This document shows positions 1 through 10,510 of a stretch of DNA of 22,547 bases, piece after piece. Under the pieces are notes generated by a model, which saw only the letters and a program-made list of their open reading frames with translations, searched no databases and was not told the DNA's origin. Origin of the DNA: Ophiothrix spiculata (lineage: Eukaryota; Echinodermata; Ophiuroidea; Amphilepidida; Ophiotrichidae); NCBI GenBank assembly GCA_000969725.1, contig JXSR01S073602.1; one strand, given 5' to 3'. The first letter of the stretch is position 1, and the number at the start of each line of letters is the position of its first letter. The translations under genes and the position numbers were made by a program.

Positions 1-1589
1 GAAGATTACTAGGGTTCAGAATGCTAGGGTTTGAAAAAGTACTTTATAACTGCCTGTTTTTGACACTCTAAACGGTATCGCCTGATTCACCCTTCCATCG
101 TTCTTGGTCACGCCACGCTTGCAATATTATACTTGACTGTCCCCTGAGTTGTTCACCCAAAAATCATACACTCTACTATTTTACTAAGGAAACTATGATC
201 CGAATTTGATAATGATAGACAATTATTTTGTTATTTAAAAACACATTCGGAATCTGGATTTGAACCATCTATCTCCAACATCAGAGTCGGTCGACCTATC
301 GATTGAGCTAACCAGTTCAGACAATCTGTAGAGTCATTATATTTCAAGATATTTCAACCGCGAAAAACTGTGGCTTTTCAACAAATCATTTATGTGTCTG
401 ATTTTTCGATGGCGCTATACTGATAGGATCTTACTATATAGTTGAAAAACAACTTCGACTTATGGCATATATGCGATACAGGGGTGTTTTGGGGTATTTA
501 CTTATGACATGAAAAGTATCTTTACAAATTTTTAGCAGATGGAAGCCTGTATTTTGCACCATTTTATTAGTTGTTACACCAAGGCAGTTTAATTTGTCGG
601 TAGTATTTAAAAAAAAATTCCTATTCTCAAGTGATATTGAATTTGTAAGAATATTGACCATTTATATATTAAACTGAACTCTGAAATTGAAATGATATGA
701 GATGATGGTGGGAGCTACTTAAGTATATCTGTTATTCAGAATGTAATGTTTTCAAAATGATATAATAAATTTATGATAAAACAACCAAAGTGAAGTTTTA
801 AATAAACAATGGATAAATGAATGATATTATTCTGATCTCCTTGTTTACACCTACAAACCACCAAAGTTCTAAGAATTTTTAACTAGCTCCTGAATTTACA
901 ATGATTGAAATCAGTTGAATTGAAAGTGATTGCTTTTCTAATTAGCACTCGGTAATAAATATTCAATAAGACAATACACCACACACTGACTGAAGAAAAC
1001 TCGCAATCAAGATATTCATATGAAACATTGATTGATTTCACAATTCAATCAAAGACTTACTGTCTCACTGTATATTATCCCCACTTGGAATCAAATAAAT
1101 ATTCGCAATCAATTTCATGAACTACTCTAACTCAATGATTTATGCAAAATAGAAATGCATTTCGAATCAACAACAAGTTGCTTTTTATGGGAAAATTTGA
1201 ATTTTTGATGAAGTGCAGGAGAAAGAACACCGACTGTGATTGAATTGACTTTTAATGAATTGGGTTTGTGTGATTTGTGTGAGTATTGTGATATTAATGG
1301 TTTAGGATTGATGCTTTCAAGTCAATGTTTCTAATTAATTTTCGATAAAAAACACAGGGGTTTATAGTTTTTTCTTAAGTGTGCAATCCAAAATGAGTAT
1401 GAATCTTGTATGTTGTGTTCACATGCGCATACAAGTTCTCTTCAGTTGTCACGTCAATGTACAACCAATATTTGTAGGAGAAATCAGTAATGTGACCGCC
1501 AATCCCTAACCAACCGCAAATGCAGCCTCTTGTCATTTTCATTTTTTTTATATTTGCAAAGACCATGCCATAAAGATTAAAATGACACC
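1..1589. other. Non-coding flank, no gene seen
   Basis: This AT-rich stretch has stops in all frames and only very short open frames with no recognisable protein motif. Its one recognisable item is the tRNA-like remnant at about 245-318. I see no open frame with domain-like composition and no exon-like block. Confidence 0.6.
245..318 (-). pseudogene. tRNA-like remnant (tRNA pseudogene or SINE head)
   Basis: Read on the minus strand, this carries an A-box-like TTAGCTCAATCGATAGG and, about 30 bases further on, a B-box-like GGTTCAAATCC. Between them CCGAC and GTTGG can pair as an anticodon stem, but the loop (TCTGAT) has six bases instead of seven. The T-arm pairs only in its inner three positions, and no seven-base acceptor stem can be built. 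It looks like a decayed tRNA or the head of a tRNA-derived SINE, not a working tRNA gene. No SINE tail could be assigned. Confidence 0.55.
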
Positions 1590-1893
1590 TCAATCAACTT
1601 CACTTGATTTACAGAAGTTATGGTCTGTCAAACGTTGTCAGGGAGTAAAATGTATAACTGAGATTAACGCGTTCAAAGATCAGTATGCCCTATATTTTCT
1701 ATTGATTATCCTCAAAATATACACATAGTTTTCTTATTTCTAATCATTTTCTTTAAATGAAACTTTGCAAGTGTTTTGCAGTAAGCGCAAGGGTTTTTGA
1801 ATCTGTCAAAGATCAATTTTGGCAAATTACGACCTTGACACGTATTTTCACCTGTAGTGCAAAATGGAGTTTGCTGCATTTACGGCTCGTTTG
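1590..1893 (+). repeat. Dispersed repeat, copy 1 (matches 4158-4467)
   Basis: About 300 bases align by eye, in the same orientation and with scattered substitutions and small indels, to 4158-4467. Shared landmarks include GTTGTCAGGGAGTAAAA, TATAACTGAGAT, TTTGCAGTAAGC/TTTGTAGTAAGC and TATTTTCACCTGTAG. The second copy lies inside an insertion delimited at 4023-4479, so this family is most likely a transposable element. No coding frame is shared. No terminal inverted or target-site repeat could be fixed around this copy, which seems to lack the left part with the GGACGG hairpins. Confidence 0.75.
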
Positions 1894-1968
1894 AAATGGA
1901 TGATGACAAATGTTCTAATCCTCTTTCCTTGATTGCAATCCAAGAGATGATGGAACTATACGCAAAAA

Positions 1969-2074
1969 AATAATTTATTGGACAGTTTAAACAGCAATTC
2001 AGAGTGCAGGGGCCCATTGTTTGTAAATGCAACCAGTACCATGGATTTTTGTTTAAATTGTCCAATAAATTATT
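1969..2074. repeat. 106-bp inverted repeat (hairpin, MITE-like)
   Basis: The arms 1969-1993 and 2050-2074 are 25 bases each and complementary with one mismatch. The arm starts AATAATTTATTGGACA and ends TTTAAACA. Pairing extends a few bases outward with further mismatches. The 56-base centre contains CAGGGGCCCATTG. The structure resembles a very small fold-back element. No convincing target-site duplication was seen, and no second copy was found in the window. Confidence 0.65.
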
Positions 2075-2079
2075 GTTTG

Positions 2080-3070
2080 GCCTATATGTTGATTTGGTTT
2101 AGTGGCTTTTCTAACTTACTTTTCCAGTGATAAGAACAAAACAGAAAAAGGATTTTGCAAAACGTTTTTCAAATAAACGTTTTTGCCTAAAACCACCTTA
2201 GTATGATTGTTGGTGTTTGAATCCATCAATGCTTTTGGGATAAAGCAACCTGCTTCACTCACTGACACCTGCAGCACAGGGACAGTAATGAAGACTTGAC
2301 TATTAACAACATCTTATAAATAGGGCATAAGTCACACAACCACCCCAGGGAGCTTTTATAGCACAGCATAATATGGCATTTAAATTGCACATTTTGATGA
2401 TGCATAATTTTAGCTGGATAACGACATATCAGGAACTGACATATCAGAGCCGACCCACATTAGGAAAGGTGCGAAACAAGTAGCGCAACTTAAATGGAAG
2501 AAATGAATGCATAATCTGAACAGGTGTTGGAACAGCTGAATGAAACAAGAACAGAACTTGATGTGTATTGGCTGAGGAGATACTGAATATGGTTGCCTCA
2601 TTAGACACATTGTAGAATATTTTACTTATATCCAACACTGCACCATTCAGAAGTGCTTATAAATATCAGTAAAATTTGCATCATTGTACTATAGCTGGTA
2701 TATCAATGCATTGATCATGTTGCATAAAAAGAAGAGTTGACCAAAATAGTATCTCTTAAGCCTAAACCAATTTCCACGTATGGCATATCAACTAGGAGTC
2801 ACTAATGGGGCAGAAAATTATTTGTAAAACACTCACATAAATAACATTAACAGTTCACCACGATCCTACCATAAAGTCTGCATTTTCATTTTGCAATAGA
2901 GGCCAAAATTCATAGAAAAGTTGTATTCAAAATAAACTGATATGATATGTTCATGTTTTTTTAAGTCTATTCACTCGAAAAGAACATAAAAATAAAAACT
3001 TGAAAAGCATTTAATTGCTGTTGTTGTTTTATATGTTCTGAGATGTCATGCTTTGATGAACCATAACTCT
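2080..3070. other. Non-coding, nothing recognised
   Basis: This is AT-rich sequence without an open frame that looks like protein. I saw no strong inverted repeat and no match to the other repeats in the window. Confidence 0.5.
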
Positions 3071-3073
3071 AAC

Positions 3074-3322
3074 TGCAGTTGTTATAATGAACTTCAAACA
3101 AGGATTTACAGCTAAAGATGGGGTTTTCCCTACTGCAAATCCAAACTGACCAACTATCCACTTACTGGGGGTAACAGTGGCCAGTTACATATCATCTACT
3201 TGCAGTTGTTATAATGAACTTCAAACAAGGATTTAAAGCTGAAGATTTAACTCCTACAAATCAGAACTGAACAACCGTCAACTTTACTCGGGGTTTATGG
3301 TGGACAGTTGCATATCATCACC
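3074..3322 (+). repeat. 127-bp direct tandem duplication, two units
   Basis: The first unit starts at 3074 and the second at 3201. Both open with TGCAGTTGTTATAATGAACT and close near CATATCATC. The middles differ by substitutions and a short deletion in unit 2 (GGGGTTTTCCCTACTGCAAA in unit 1 against a shorter version). There are two units and no sign of a longer array. It lies just outside the inverted copy A. Confidence 0.85.
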
Positions 3323-4065
3323 TCCCCAATCCTTGACAAATTTAGTCTATTTTTTTGTTAATTTTTATGGATTGACATTTTCTTTTTTGGCAGGTGTTGG
3401 GTTATTCTTCACTTTATTAAGCAATGGAAAGCATAATAATGTGCAAAATTTCATAATAAAAACCTCTCCTAAAATTGAGATTAATCTTGGTAGTTGAAAC
3501 ATTATGAAATATCTATTCCCCACAACCAAAAGAAAGAGAACAAGAGAGAAAAAAACATCAACTGATATATGCCTTTGATAGAACACAAACTACCTTATCT
3601 GTTAAGTGTCCTGAAGATATTCTGTTCCATCAAATTGTTATCATTATCTTAAAGCTTAATAGCTAAGACTATTTTGACGCAACCAAATTTTAATAAAACA
3701 CAATCACATTTTTGTTCCTATAAAATCAATTGCCTTTCAAATTGCAACACAGGAGCACAGTATATCTATTGCTAGAATATCACATGCATAACTCATCCAT
3801 CACTCCTGACAGTCTCACAAAGACAAGTAAATTCCTATGATCATTTGAAAAGCAACAATGTTCCTTAAATGATATATAAGCTTGATATTTCATATTAAAC
3901 TTCTGATAATCAATCAATCTATCTTCGAAGATAACTACACTTCTAACTGTGACCTAGGCAAACATATCCACAAAATAACGGGATAGTCTCAACAACTTTA
4001 CTTGTACATTGCTTGTACATATCAATTGAAGATAAATTCTAACATTCAACATTGAATTACGATAT

Positions 4066-4133
4066 TGGACGGCCTTTGCATTTTACGGGCCGTCCATTTT
4101 CGTGATCAGCCGTCCAAATGACGTTTGGACGGC
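4066..4133. repeat. Two adjacent GGACGG-type hairpins
   Basis: TGGACGGCC (4066-4074) pairs with GGCCGTCCA (4088-4096). Directly after it, GCCGTCCAAA (4109-4118) pairs with TTTGGACGGC (4124-4133) around a 5-base loop. Both stems are perfect and GC-rich in an AT-rich setting. They form the left part of the 457-bp insertion and are absent from the older copy at 1590-1893. Confidence 0.8.
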
Positions 4134-4157
4134 TCTCTGGCTTAACCCTTGCACCGT

Positions 4158-4467
4158 AATGAACTTCACACGTTTTCCAGAAGTCAAGTTATGGTCCCGC
4201 AATGGTTGTCAGGGAGTAAAACGTATAACTGAGATAAACACATTCAAACATCAGTTAAGCCCTATATTTCCTGTTGATTGTCTTAAAAATACGCAGATTT
4301 ATTTCACATATCCTATCATTTTCTTGAAACGAAAACTTTGTTGGTATTTTGTAGTAAGCACAAGGATTGTGAATCTGTCAAAAAATCAAGTTTGGGCAAA
4401 TTAAAACCTTGACATGTATTTTCACCTGTAGCGCAAAATAAAGTTTCTGGCATTTAAGGCTCATACG
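4158..4467 (+). repeat. Dispersed repeat, copy 2 (matches 1590-1893)
   Basis: This segment lies inside the 457-bp insertion and is collinear with 1590-1893, ending near CATTTAAGGCTCAT. Because this copy sits in a delimited insertion, the family can be treated as mobile rather than as a local duplication. Confidence 0.75.
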
Positions 4468-5098
4468 GGCTGGACAGTCACATATATCTATGTGTCCCAT
4501 TTATGACAAGCACTATAACAGGCATTGTAAAAGGGTATGGGCTTCATATCACATGATCACATGAATTGATTAGAATTCTAATAATCAGACTAAATTTCAT
4601 TTTGTTAATGATTCAGGATTACACAACATGAAAGTCGCCTCTGAGAGCAAAAGTACATTGCTACAGATAGAAGCCTAGGCGGTGAACATCTTCAAAGATT
4701 ATCTTCAGCTTACATGATTTCAATTATATATTAATGCTAATTTATCAGTTTTGAAAATCAAAGTGGTGGAAAATCAAAGTCGGGTTGAAAAATTTTATAA
4801 AATAAATGAGGACTATTTTTATCAGTATGTAAAACAACCTACAAGTACACATCACTATTCTTTTAAGGTTTAGTAAACATGTAAATAATCTGGAAATAAA
4901 TAAATTCTGATCTACGGTTGACTTTTTGGACACTTTCAGTATTTGATCTTAAAAAAACATTTTGAACAACCTTGAACACATCCCAAAAGTTTCAAAGTGC
5001 AAGTTTTACTTAAACCAATGCATGGTACCTACTTTCATCAAAATCATCAACGTAGCCCTTATGGTTCAGGACATATGCTTCGGACAAACATGCGCACA

Positions 5099-6345
5099 TG
5101 ATATGCAAATTAGGTATTTAATTTGCATATTTTGAATTCAAATTGCATGTGGATTCAGTTATGCTACAGCCTATCCAACCAACAAACATCATCAATGAAT
5201 GCCATATACAATTTCTGAAATCTGTTTTGGACAAGAATAGTGGACGCCTGGCATTTGGAACACCCGTCGTTTCTGGAAAATTATTATGATTGTGTCATAT
5301 GAGAAAGTTGCAAGTTTCAAAATTGAGTTTATTGCATATTATAATTCTCCAAAATCTTAGCTTTTGAATGTTAAAATATGTCAAACATTCTTTCTCTATT
5401 CTCCATAAAACACAATACATGTATGTGTCAGTCCACTAAAAATCTGGTAATTAAAATTATTTGAAAATCGATTTCGAAACTTGCGGTATAGTTGAAAAAC
5501 TATTCATGGATGCGTTTTATGTCAAAAAACGAAATTCTGCCTTTTCACCATATTTCTACTTTAGAAGCCATTTATTCAAAATCTTCATCTGCTACTTTCC
5601 GCTCATTTTGCAAGAGCAACCCACATATCACATGAATGCATGGATGTTACCCATCATTTTTTTAAATAAACATTTTTCATCTTTCTGTATATGTAACAAA
5701 GGTCTAAATAACAGAGTAACTCTAACACATAAATCAAAACAAATCAACAAACAAATGCATCATATTCTGAATTCAGAAATGCTCATTACCAGTGCTAAAT
5801 GACTTTATGCAACTTTCATAGGAAGTGCCACTATCTCACATTGAAACACGAGGCATGACATTCAAACGTAATGTGGACAAGAATCAATCAGATCTGCATT
5901 TGGTTGCAAACCAAGAGAGTCATAAATCAGAATAATAACACATTTTATGACACAGACAATAAGTGGTGTTCTACATTTTGCTCACAATCTATATGTGTCT
6001 GTGTGTAAATGTTACAAGGTAATGGCCAGGAATCAGTACCTTCAATATCGTGGCCTAGATTTTTACATAAGATATTTGTTAATATTTTATTTACAAACAT
6101 ACATATATGATGCAATGCCATAAATCTTTTAAGACTGTTACATTTTGTTTTAAAAGTATAATGATAATGTTAGCCATATTTTTTGAATCATGATAAAATT
6201 AACACAAAGTATTTTGATCACTCAAATCAACTAAAATATCATTTTCTTTTGACCAAATAAGGTTTCTTTTTGATAGATGTTGATATCCTCCAAACAATTT
6301 TGCTGTAAAATATCATTCTTTTTCTAAATGGTCATTTGTTGAATT
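5099..6345. other. Copy-A-specific segment, about 1.25 kb, no gene seen
   Basis: In copy B the sequences flanking this segment lie next to each other (around 11590), so A carries extra DNA here or B has lost it. No target-site duplication or terminal inverted repeat could be assigned. The open frame at 5461-5802 has no recognisable domain and a composition expected of AT-rich non-coding DNA. A perfect hairpin sits at the left boundary (5101-5130). Confidence 0.5.
5101..5130. repeat. Perfect 12-bp hairpin containing two octamer (ATGCAAAT) motifs
   Basis: ATATGCAAATTA (5101-5112) and TAATTTGCATAT (5119-5130) are perfect reverse complements around GGTATT. Each arm carries ATGCAAAT, the POU/Oct octamer consensus. 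It falls within a few bases of the left edge of the A-specific segment, so it may be a relic of the event that created that edge. Regulatory function is not implied by the motif alone. Confidence 0.6.
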
Positions 6346-6349
6346 AAAT

Positions 6350-6640
6350 TTGCGCTACTTAAACGCTTCCGTGAATAGCATGGCAATATATGCAATCAAA
6401 ATCAACAAATCACGCACTGATACGCAGAACAGCTTGTTGTTCAGCTGTTCTGCATATCTATGCACTGCCGATTTGCGTAAGTTTACGGCTTCCGTGAGTA
6501 GCATGGCAATACGCATTCAAAATCAACAAATCACGCACTGGTACGCAGTTAAGCTGTTCTGCGTATTGATGCACTGCCGATACGTGCGTAAGTTAGTGAA
6601 TCAATACGCAGAACAGCTAAACAACAAGCGCCCGTAATAA
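6350..6640. repeat. Hairpin-bearing repeat array, form in copy A
   Basis: Two direct units of about 120 bases begin CTTCCGTGA(A/G)TAGCATGGC and contain AATCAACAAATCACGCACTG. Each then runs into a self-complementary stretch. The first hairpin is perfect for 11 bases: GCAGAACAGCT (6424-6434) with AGCTGTTCTGC (6443-6453). The right end, CAGAACAGCTAAACAACAAG, is the reverse complement of the start of the corresponding array in copy B. The apparent open frame here arises from the repetition and has no protein similarity I recognise. Confidence 0.75.
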
Positions 6641-6890
6641 AATCCCTGAGAATAAGGGGGAAAAAACTTGACATATAGTATATATGGATGCCTTTAGTCA
6701 TAATTCATCATTTTAAAATGTTTTATATCGTATCTATTTTTGAATCAAATTGCATAACATTGCTTGAAGACAAGTATGTTGTTTGTTTCTTACTAAGTCA
6801 CCTTGTACTTCACACAGCAAACAATTGCATAACAAATAATTTGGAATTATTAAGTTGCTTTTTCTCTTAAATTAACAAAATGAACAAATG
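6641..6890. other. Part of copy A, no gene; intact TTAA site
   Basis: This matches copy B near 11255-11460 in reverse orientation. It contains the uninterrupted TTTTAAAA (6711-6718) that corresponds to the TTAA target used by the 249-bp element in copy C, so it is one of two empty sites for that insertion. Confidence 0.7.
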
Positions 6891-7540
6891 AGGTTTTGCA
6901 ATCTTTTAACATGCAACTTGAGAACAAACAGACTTGCTTAGTATGTTGTTATTGAAGTAAGACACTAACAAACTGCAATATAATGGTAATGTTATTAAAG
7001 AGATTCTTCACAGTACACAAGTGAAATTCTATCCCTTTACTTCATTGGCCAATATGTTTGCAGCCGTTGGCACAGGACTAGAAATTGCCTGCTAAGGAAA
7101 TCCGATACTAGACACCTAGTACCTGTCAGCCGATCCATAAGCTAATTATCGACTCCCACAATATGGAGCTCTAGTAATATTACTAATCGTAACTGTTATT
7201 AATGGCAATTGGATGAAAATGTGTACCTATGCGGGATTAGGAATGTAAGAGAGGTTAAGCAACAGGTTTGGACAAGAATTTCCACGGATTTCAACTTTTG
7301 TTTCTAATTTCTAAAGAGGCTTCTTGTTTCTTATATGATCAATTTACACTAAAGCTTTAAGCTTTTGGTGATTCACTGATTGAATGGTAACTGTAAATAT
7401 TTGAAGATGGCTTCTAAACAACAATGTTTTGAAATATTTTGAAACTTTTATTGATTCTTAAGGCTCCTAAAGAACAATGATTTTCAAGATATTGAAGATG
7501 TCATTTGATTCTTTAATACTTTGGGGTAGAATTTCATTTT

Positions 7541-8164
7541 GAATCAATACATTGCCTCAAATTCTATGAATTAATCTGAAGTTTCAAATTAAGTCATCTG
7601 GGATTGGCAGTTACACAACAATTTTGAAGTGTGAACCTGTTACTTAACAATGCTCTGATAGATGAAAGGGACATTATGAGTACTATGATATCAAGAAGCC
7701 AATAGATTTTTAATTCTCACAAGTCTAAATGTGTCCTATATAGATAGGAATAATATACCAGGGCAAAATCACTGCAAGGCAGAGAATTTGTAAAATTTGT
7801 AATGGGTTGCTATAGGTGTACACACACATGGATACAAGACCCTCAACAAGTCCACAATGCGAATCTAATTGAAAAAAAAAATGCCTTTTTATCCTACTGA
7901 GGGAATAAAAGCCTAAAAATGGAAAAAGTAAGATTATTCTATGAGCTATCTTATATGACCATGTGAGAACCAAGAGAATTAGAGAAATCCATCTTACAAT
8001 GAGACCAGTTTTTTTAACTGATATTAGTTTAAAACACTGAATAAAGATTACTTTACTACTACTTGGAACCTTTTATATATACTTTGATCAAAACTAAATA
8101 GGCGGGAATTATGAGGCTTTTCTTCATCCAAAAGTAAACATAAGCCCAGTTACACGCGCACTGT
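7541..8164. other. Spacer between copies A and B, no gene seen
   Basis: This AT-rich sequence has no match to the duplicated block that I could see. Its longest open frame (7725-7973, minus strand) has no recognisable motif. Confidence 0.5.
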
Positions 8165-8167
8165 AGG

Positions 8168-8249
8168 GTTCTTGCTAGCTCAGTCGGTTAGTTCTCGGAC
8201 TGATAAACATATGATATCGATCGTTCCGCGTTCGAGTCCAGCTGGGAAC
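8168..8249 (+). pseudogene. tRNA-like sequence, degenerate
   Basis: An A-box match, TAGCTCAGTCGG (8176-8187), and a B-box-like GTTCGAGTCC (8230-8239) lie at tRNA-like spacing. The stretch CGGACTGATAA resembles the anticodon region of a tRNA-Ile with GAT. However, the anticodon stem has no complementary 3' strand and the T-arm barely pairs (CCGCG against CCAGC). Extra bases are also present between the arms. I read it as a tRNA pseudogene or the head of a tRNA-derived SINE. It stands just before the start of copy B. Confidence 0.6.
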
Positions 8250-8868
8250 TGGGTGTGCGAAAACTATGTATTCTATGAGGGTGTCAATTGCTCAAGCTAG
8301 GGTTCTAACATTCACATTAGCCAAATACATCCAGAAAACTCTTGCAAAGTTGAAGGAATAATCCATATTACTACAAAAAAAAATAGAAAGCACTTGATTT
8401 ATATCCCATATTCAACAAAAAATGTTCCAAGACGCAATTCTTTATATCAATATCAAGAAATATTGGCATTTAGGTGATCAATTAATTGCTATCGTATCAC
8501 ACTATTAAAAGCAGATTACAATAATTGCTCTCTCTATATTTCCCATATATGCAAAAGAATTTGCATTTCGATGTTCAATTACAGCGTTAATGACAAGCTA
8601 AACAGCCTGGAAGGTTTGCAGGCACAAAGCTAGAGTTTACTTCTGCTTCAAGACAGATTTCATTCAATTTTAATATCAACTTCCATGTCATCAGCAGAAA
8701 TCTTTCCTGAACTTTGATTCATAAAGTCACATTTGCTATGCATTATTAAATGTTTTTTGTGCTTTGAATAAATCGGAAGACTGATTACAGTCACTCATTC
8801 GAAGGTTCCTATTTCTGCCCTAGAAAGTAAAATCGCAGTATGTGCACTTATTAAGCATAGCAGATACT

Positions 8869-9029
8869 CAGGCATGAGAATGATTTTTCATGAAAATATC
8901 TGAATTTGGTAAAATTTAACCCCCAAAACACTAAAAAGGTTAAATCAAGCCCCAAATTATCTGAATTTGGATGATTTTGGATGACAAAATATCTGAAATC
9001 AGATAATTATCTGAAAATTCTCATGCCTG
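8869..9029. mobile_element. 161-bp MITE in copy B, target repeat GATACT
   Basis: The terminal inverted repeats are 13 bases: CAGGCATGAGAAT (8869-8881) and its exact complement at 9017-9029. GATACT flanks the element on both sides (8863-8868 and 9030-9035). Copy C reads GCAGATACTTCCCTTAAAT through the same position and so is an empty site. The interior repeats ATCTGAATTTGG-like motifs. CAG-type ends are common in hAT-like elements, but those usually make 8-base target duplications, so the superfamily stays open. The element is far too short to encode a transposase. Confidence 0.85.
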
Positions 9030-9879
9030 GATACTCCCCTTAAATATGCAAGTTCATTATCAATCCAATCCCATGCTAAAAAGCTGTATTTACACATGTT
9101 TGATATAGTAGATACTGCCTTCAGTTATGTAAAAATAATTGGTCTCATTTGTGCAGGATTTCTCCACGGAAAAGGGAAGTAACTTGCGATATATCTGCAA
9201 TACGCATACTGCGTTTTTACTTTGTTGGGCTGATATATTCAAACACCATGTAAAATGCATCAAAACAATTTAACAAAAATATTGAAGAATCACACACTTC
9301 ATTGATTCCCAAACCAATACAAGTAATCAATTTCAAATATGGTTTCACCAAACTCTCATCCTTCTCATCACGCAGTGCTACTTTAAACCTTCAGTGCTGC
9401 TGTGGGGTTTTCCCTCTTGCATCTGATCATGAAACATGTAGTATTATGCACCATGCTTCACTTGTCTGTAAATTATAAGCTTAACAAAACTTCATAAAGA
9501 ATTACCAAAACAGATAATGGTTTAAGCTTTCCTGTCATAAGATGTTTTGAGAGAAAATTCAGACAAGGCAGTCAAGTTGCTTATGCAACATGTACTTTAA
9601 ATTGGATTACTTTCATCTATATTTATCTTACTTTTAAATTACAGATATTGCAAGATGTTTTTGACTTCTAACTAAAAAAATGTTGAACTGCAGATTTTTA
9701 AAAATTAAGTCAGTCACAGTAATAGGATGATTGGTATCTAATAATGGTGTGGGCTAGGCATATGATACATAGTGCAGATATAGGAGACAATGATGAAATT
9801 GCATATCACAACAAATGTAATTTGATTTCTTAACTGATATCAGATTTCAGATTTTTTTCAGATTCAAAATTTATTTCAA

Positions 9880-9925
9880 TAACACATTCAATAACACATT
9901 CAAAAACACATTCAAAACAACTTAG
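9880..9925 (-). repeat. Short direct repeats near the retrotransposon 3' end
   Basis: Three close copies of an AATAACACATTC/AAAAACACATTC unit lie in a row (minus strand TTGAATGTGTT). They form the distal part of the retrotransposon's 3' region. CR1/L2-type elements are known to end in short tandem repeats instead of poly(A). Confidence 0.65.
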
Positions 9926-9993
9926 AATAAACAAACAGTATATTAAAAACACAACAAAAGAATGGTATTGAGGAGATGGCAAAAGGCCAGTAA

Positions 9994-10006
9994 GGCCCGA
10001 AGGGCC
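9994..10006 (-). repeat. GC-rich stem-loop in retrotransposon 3' UTR
   Basis: GGCCC pairs with GGGCC around a three-base loop. It lies downstream of the ORF stop on the element's own strand. A conserved 3'-terminal hairpin is a known feature recognised by the reverse transcriptase in several non-LTR families; that role here is inference. Confidence 0.55.
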
Positions 10007-10132
10007 ATCCCCTAAGTAGGGCCTACGTTACACACGATAAAAGAGTATGGCCTAAAAAATACGAAACAAACATTCATAACACAAGACATGCCCAAAACAA
10101 CAAAAAATGGTCATACTTTATATCAGCAAATT

Positions 10133-10510
10133 TTAAATGTAATCTTCTAAAAGGTTTGTTTTAAACATGTTCCTAAATTCTTTGACAGATTTAGCTGGTT
10201 TTACTTTTTTATCAATAGAGTTCCATAAGCCAGGACCAGATGTCCGAACCGAACGATCAGAAAACATTTTCCTCGCATTGTGAATGCTGTAATTTTGGGC
10301 ATTTCTTGTAGTATAATTGTGATACTGGTTATGTTTACGGAAATAATTATTAAATACGCATGGTAATAAACCCGCATGATGTTTATACATAAATACTCCT
10401 AGTTCTAAATTGAATGTATCATACACGTTTACAATTTTGTGTTTTTTGAACAACGGATTAGCAAGGCATCTATAATGCTCAAATGATATTGTTCTCATCA
10501 AAGTAGAGTT
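10133..10510 (-). pseudogene. Non-LTR reverse-transcriptase ORF2, C-terminal fragment
   Basis: The frame gives about 126 residues of the region C-terminal to the catalytic reverse-transcriptase core in CR1/L2/Jockey-type ORF2 proteins. Recognisable landmarks in order are LGVFMYKHHAGLLPCVF, the HNYTTRNAQNY stretch (family pattern H-x-Y-x-TRN), RTSGPGLWNSI (the GP-x-LWN motif) and KSVKEFRNMFKTNLLEDY before the stop. The catalytic FADD box and the endonuclease are absent because the copy is 5'-truncated. The open frame runs on to an ATG at 10573, but those first 20 or so codons lie in flanking duplicated DNA that also occurs in copy C without the insertion. They are therefore not part of the original protein. 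The fragment cannot encode an active enzyme. Confidence 0.88.

Larger units (their letters stand above)
4023..4479 (+). mobile_element. 457-bp non-autonomous insertion in copy A, target repeat ACATAT
   Basis: Copies B (near 12230) and C (near 18190) read straight through this point, with TACATATATCTATG on the opposite strand. Copy A is interrupted, and ACATAT occurs on both sides (4017-4022 and 4480-4485). The insert therefore has a clean 6-base target duplication and two empty sites. It opens with CAATTGAAG and ends with GGGCTGGACAGTC; the ends are not clear inverted repeats. The left part holds two GGACGG-type hairpins, and the right part (4158-4467) matches 1590-1893. No protein is encoded: the open frame at 4102-4404 has no recognisable motif and is not conserved in the other copy. 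Confidence 0.8.
3521..7540 (-). repeat. Duplicated block, copy A (inverted)
   Basis: Read on the minus strand, this aligns by eye in order with copy B (10620-12726) and with the matching part of copy C. Examples: 6890-7290 is the reverse complement of 10855-11240 and of 15735-16140; 6345-6640 matches 11461-11600; 4490-5098 matches 11590-12230; and 3521-4016 matches 12240-12726 and 18675-19220. Copy A lacks the first half of the unit seen in B and C. It has two extra segments: a delimited 457-bp insertion (4023-4479) and about 1.25 kb at 5099-6345. The unit has no conserved reading frame. It is either a segmental duplication or a large non-autonomous repeat. Confidence 0.85.

Noticed and set aside
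4102..4404. 100-codon frame in the 457-bp element
   Set aside because: It is not kept open in the related repeat at 1590-1893 and shows no protein motif.
5461..5802. 113-codon open frame in the A-specific segment
   Set aside because: No domain or motif, composition typical of translated AT-rich DNA, and no second copy to show conservation.
6350..6640. CRISPR-like array
   Set aside because: Only about two diverged units of 120 bases with internal hairpins, in an animal-type genome. There is no regular short repeat and spacer pattern.
8168..8249. Functional tRNA-Ile gene
   Set aside because: A and B boxes are good, but the anticodon and T stems do not pair and extra bases are present, so it is listed as a tRNA-like remnant.
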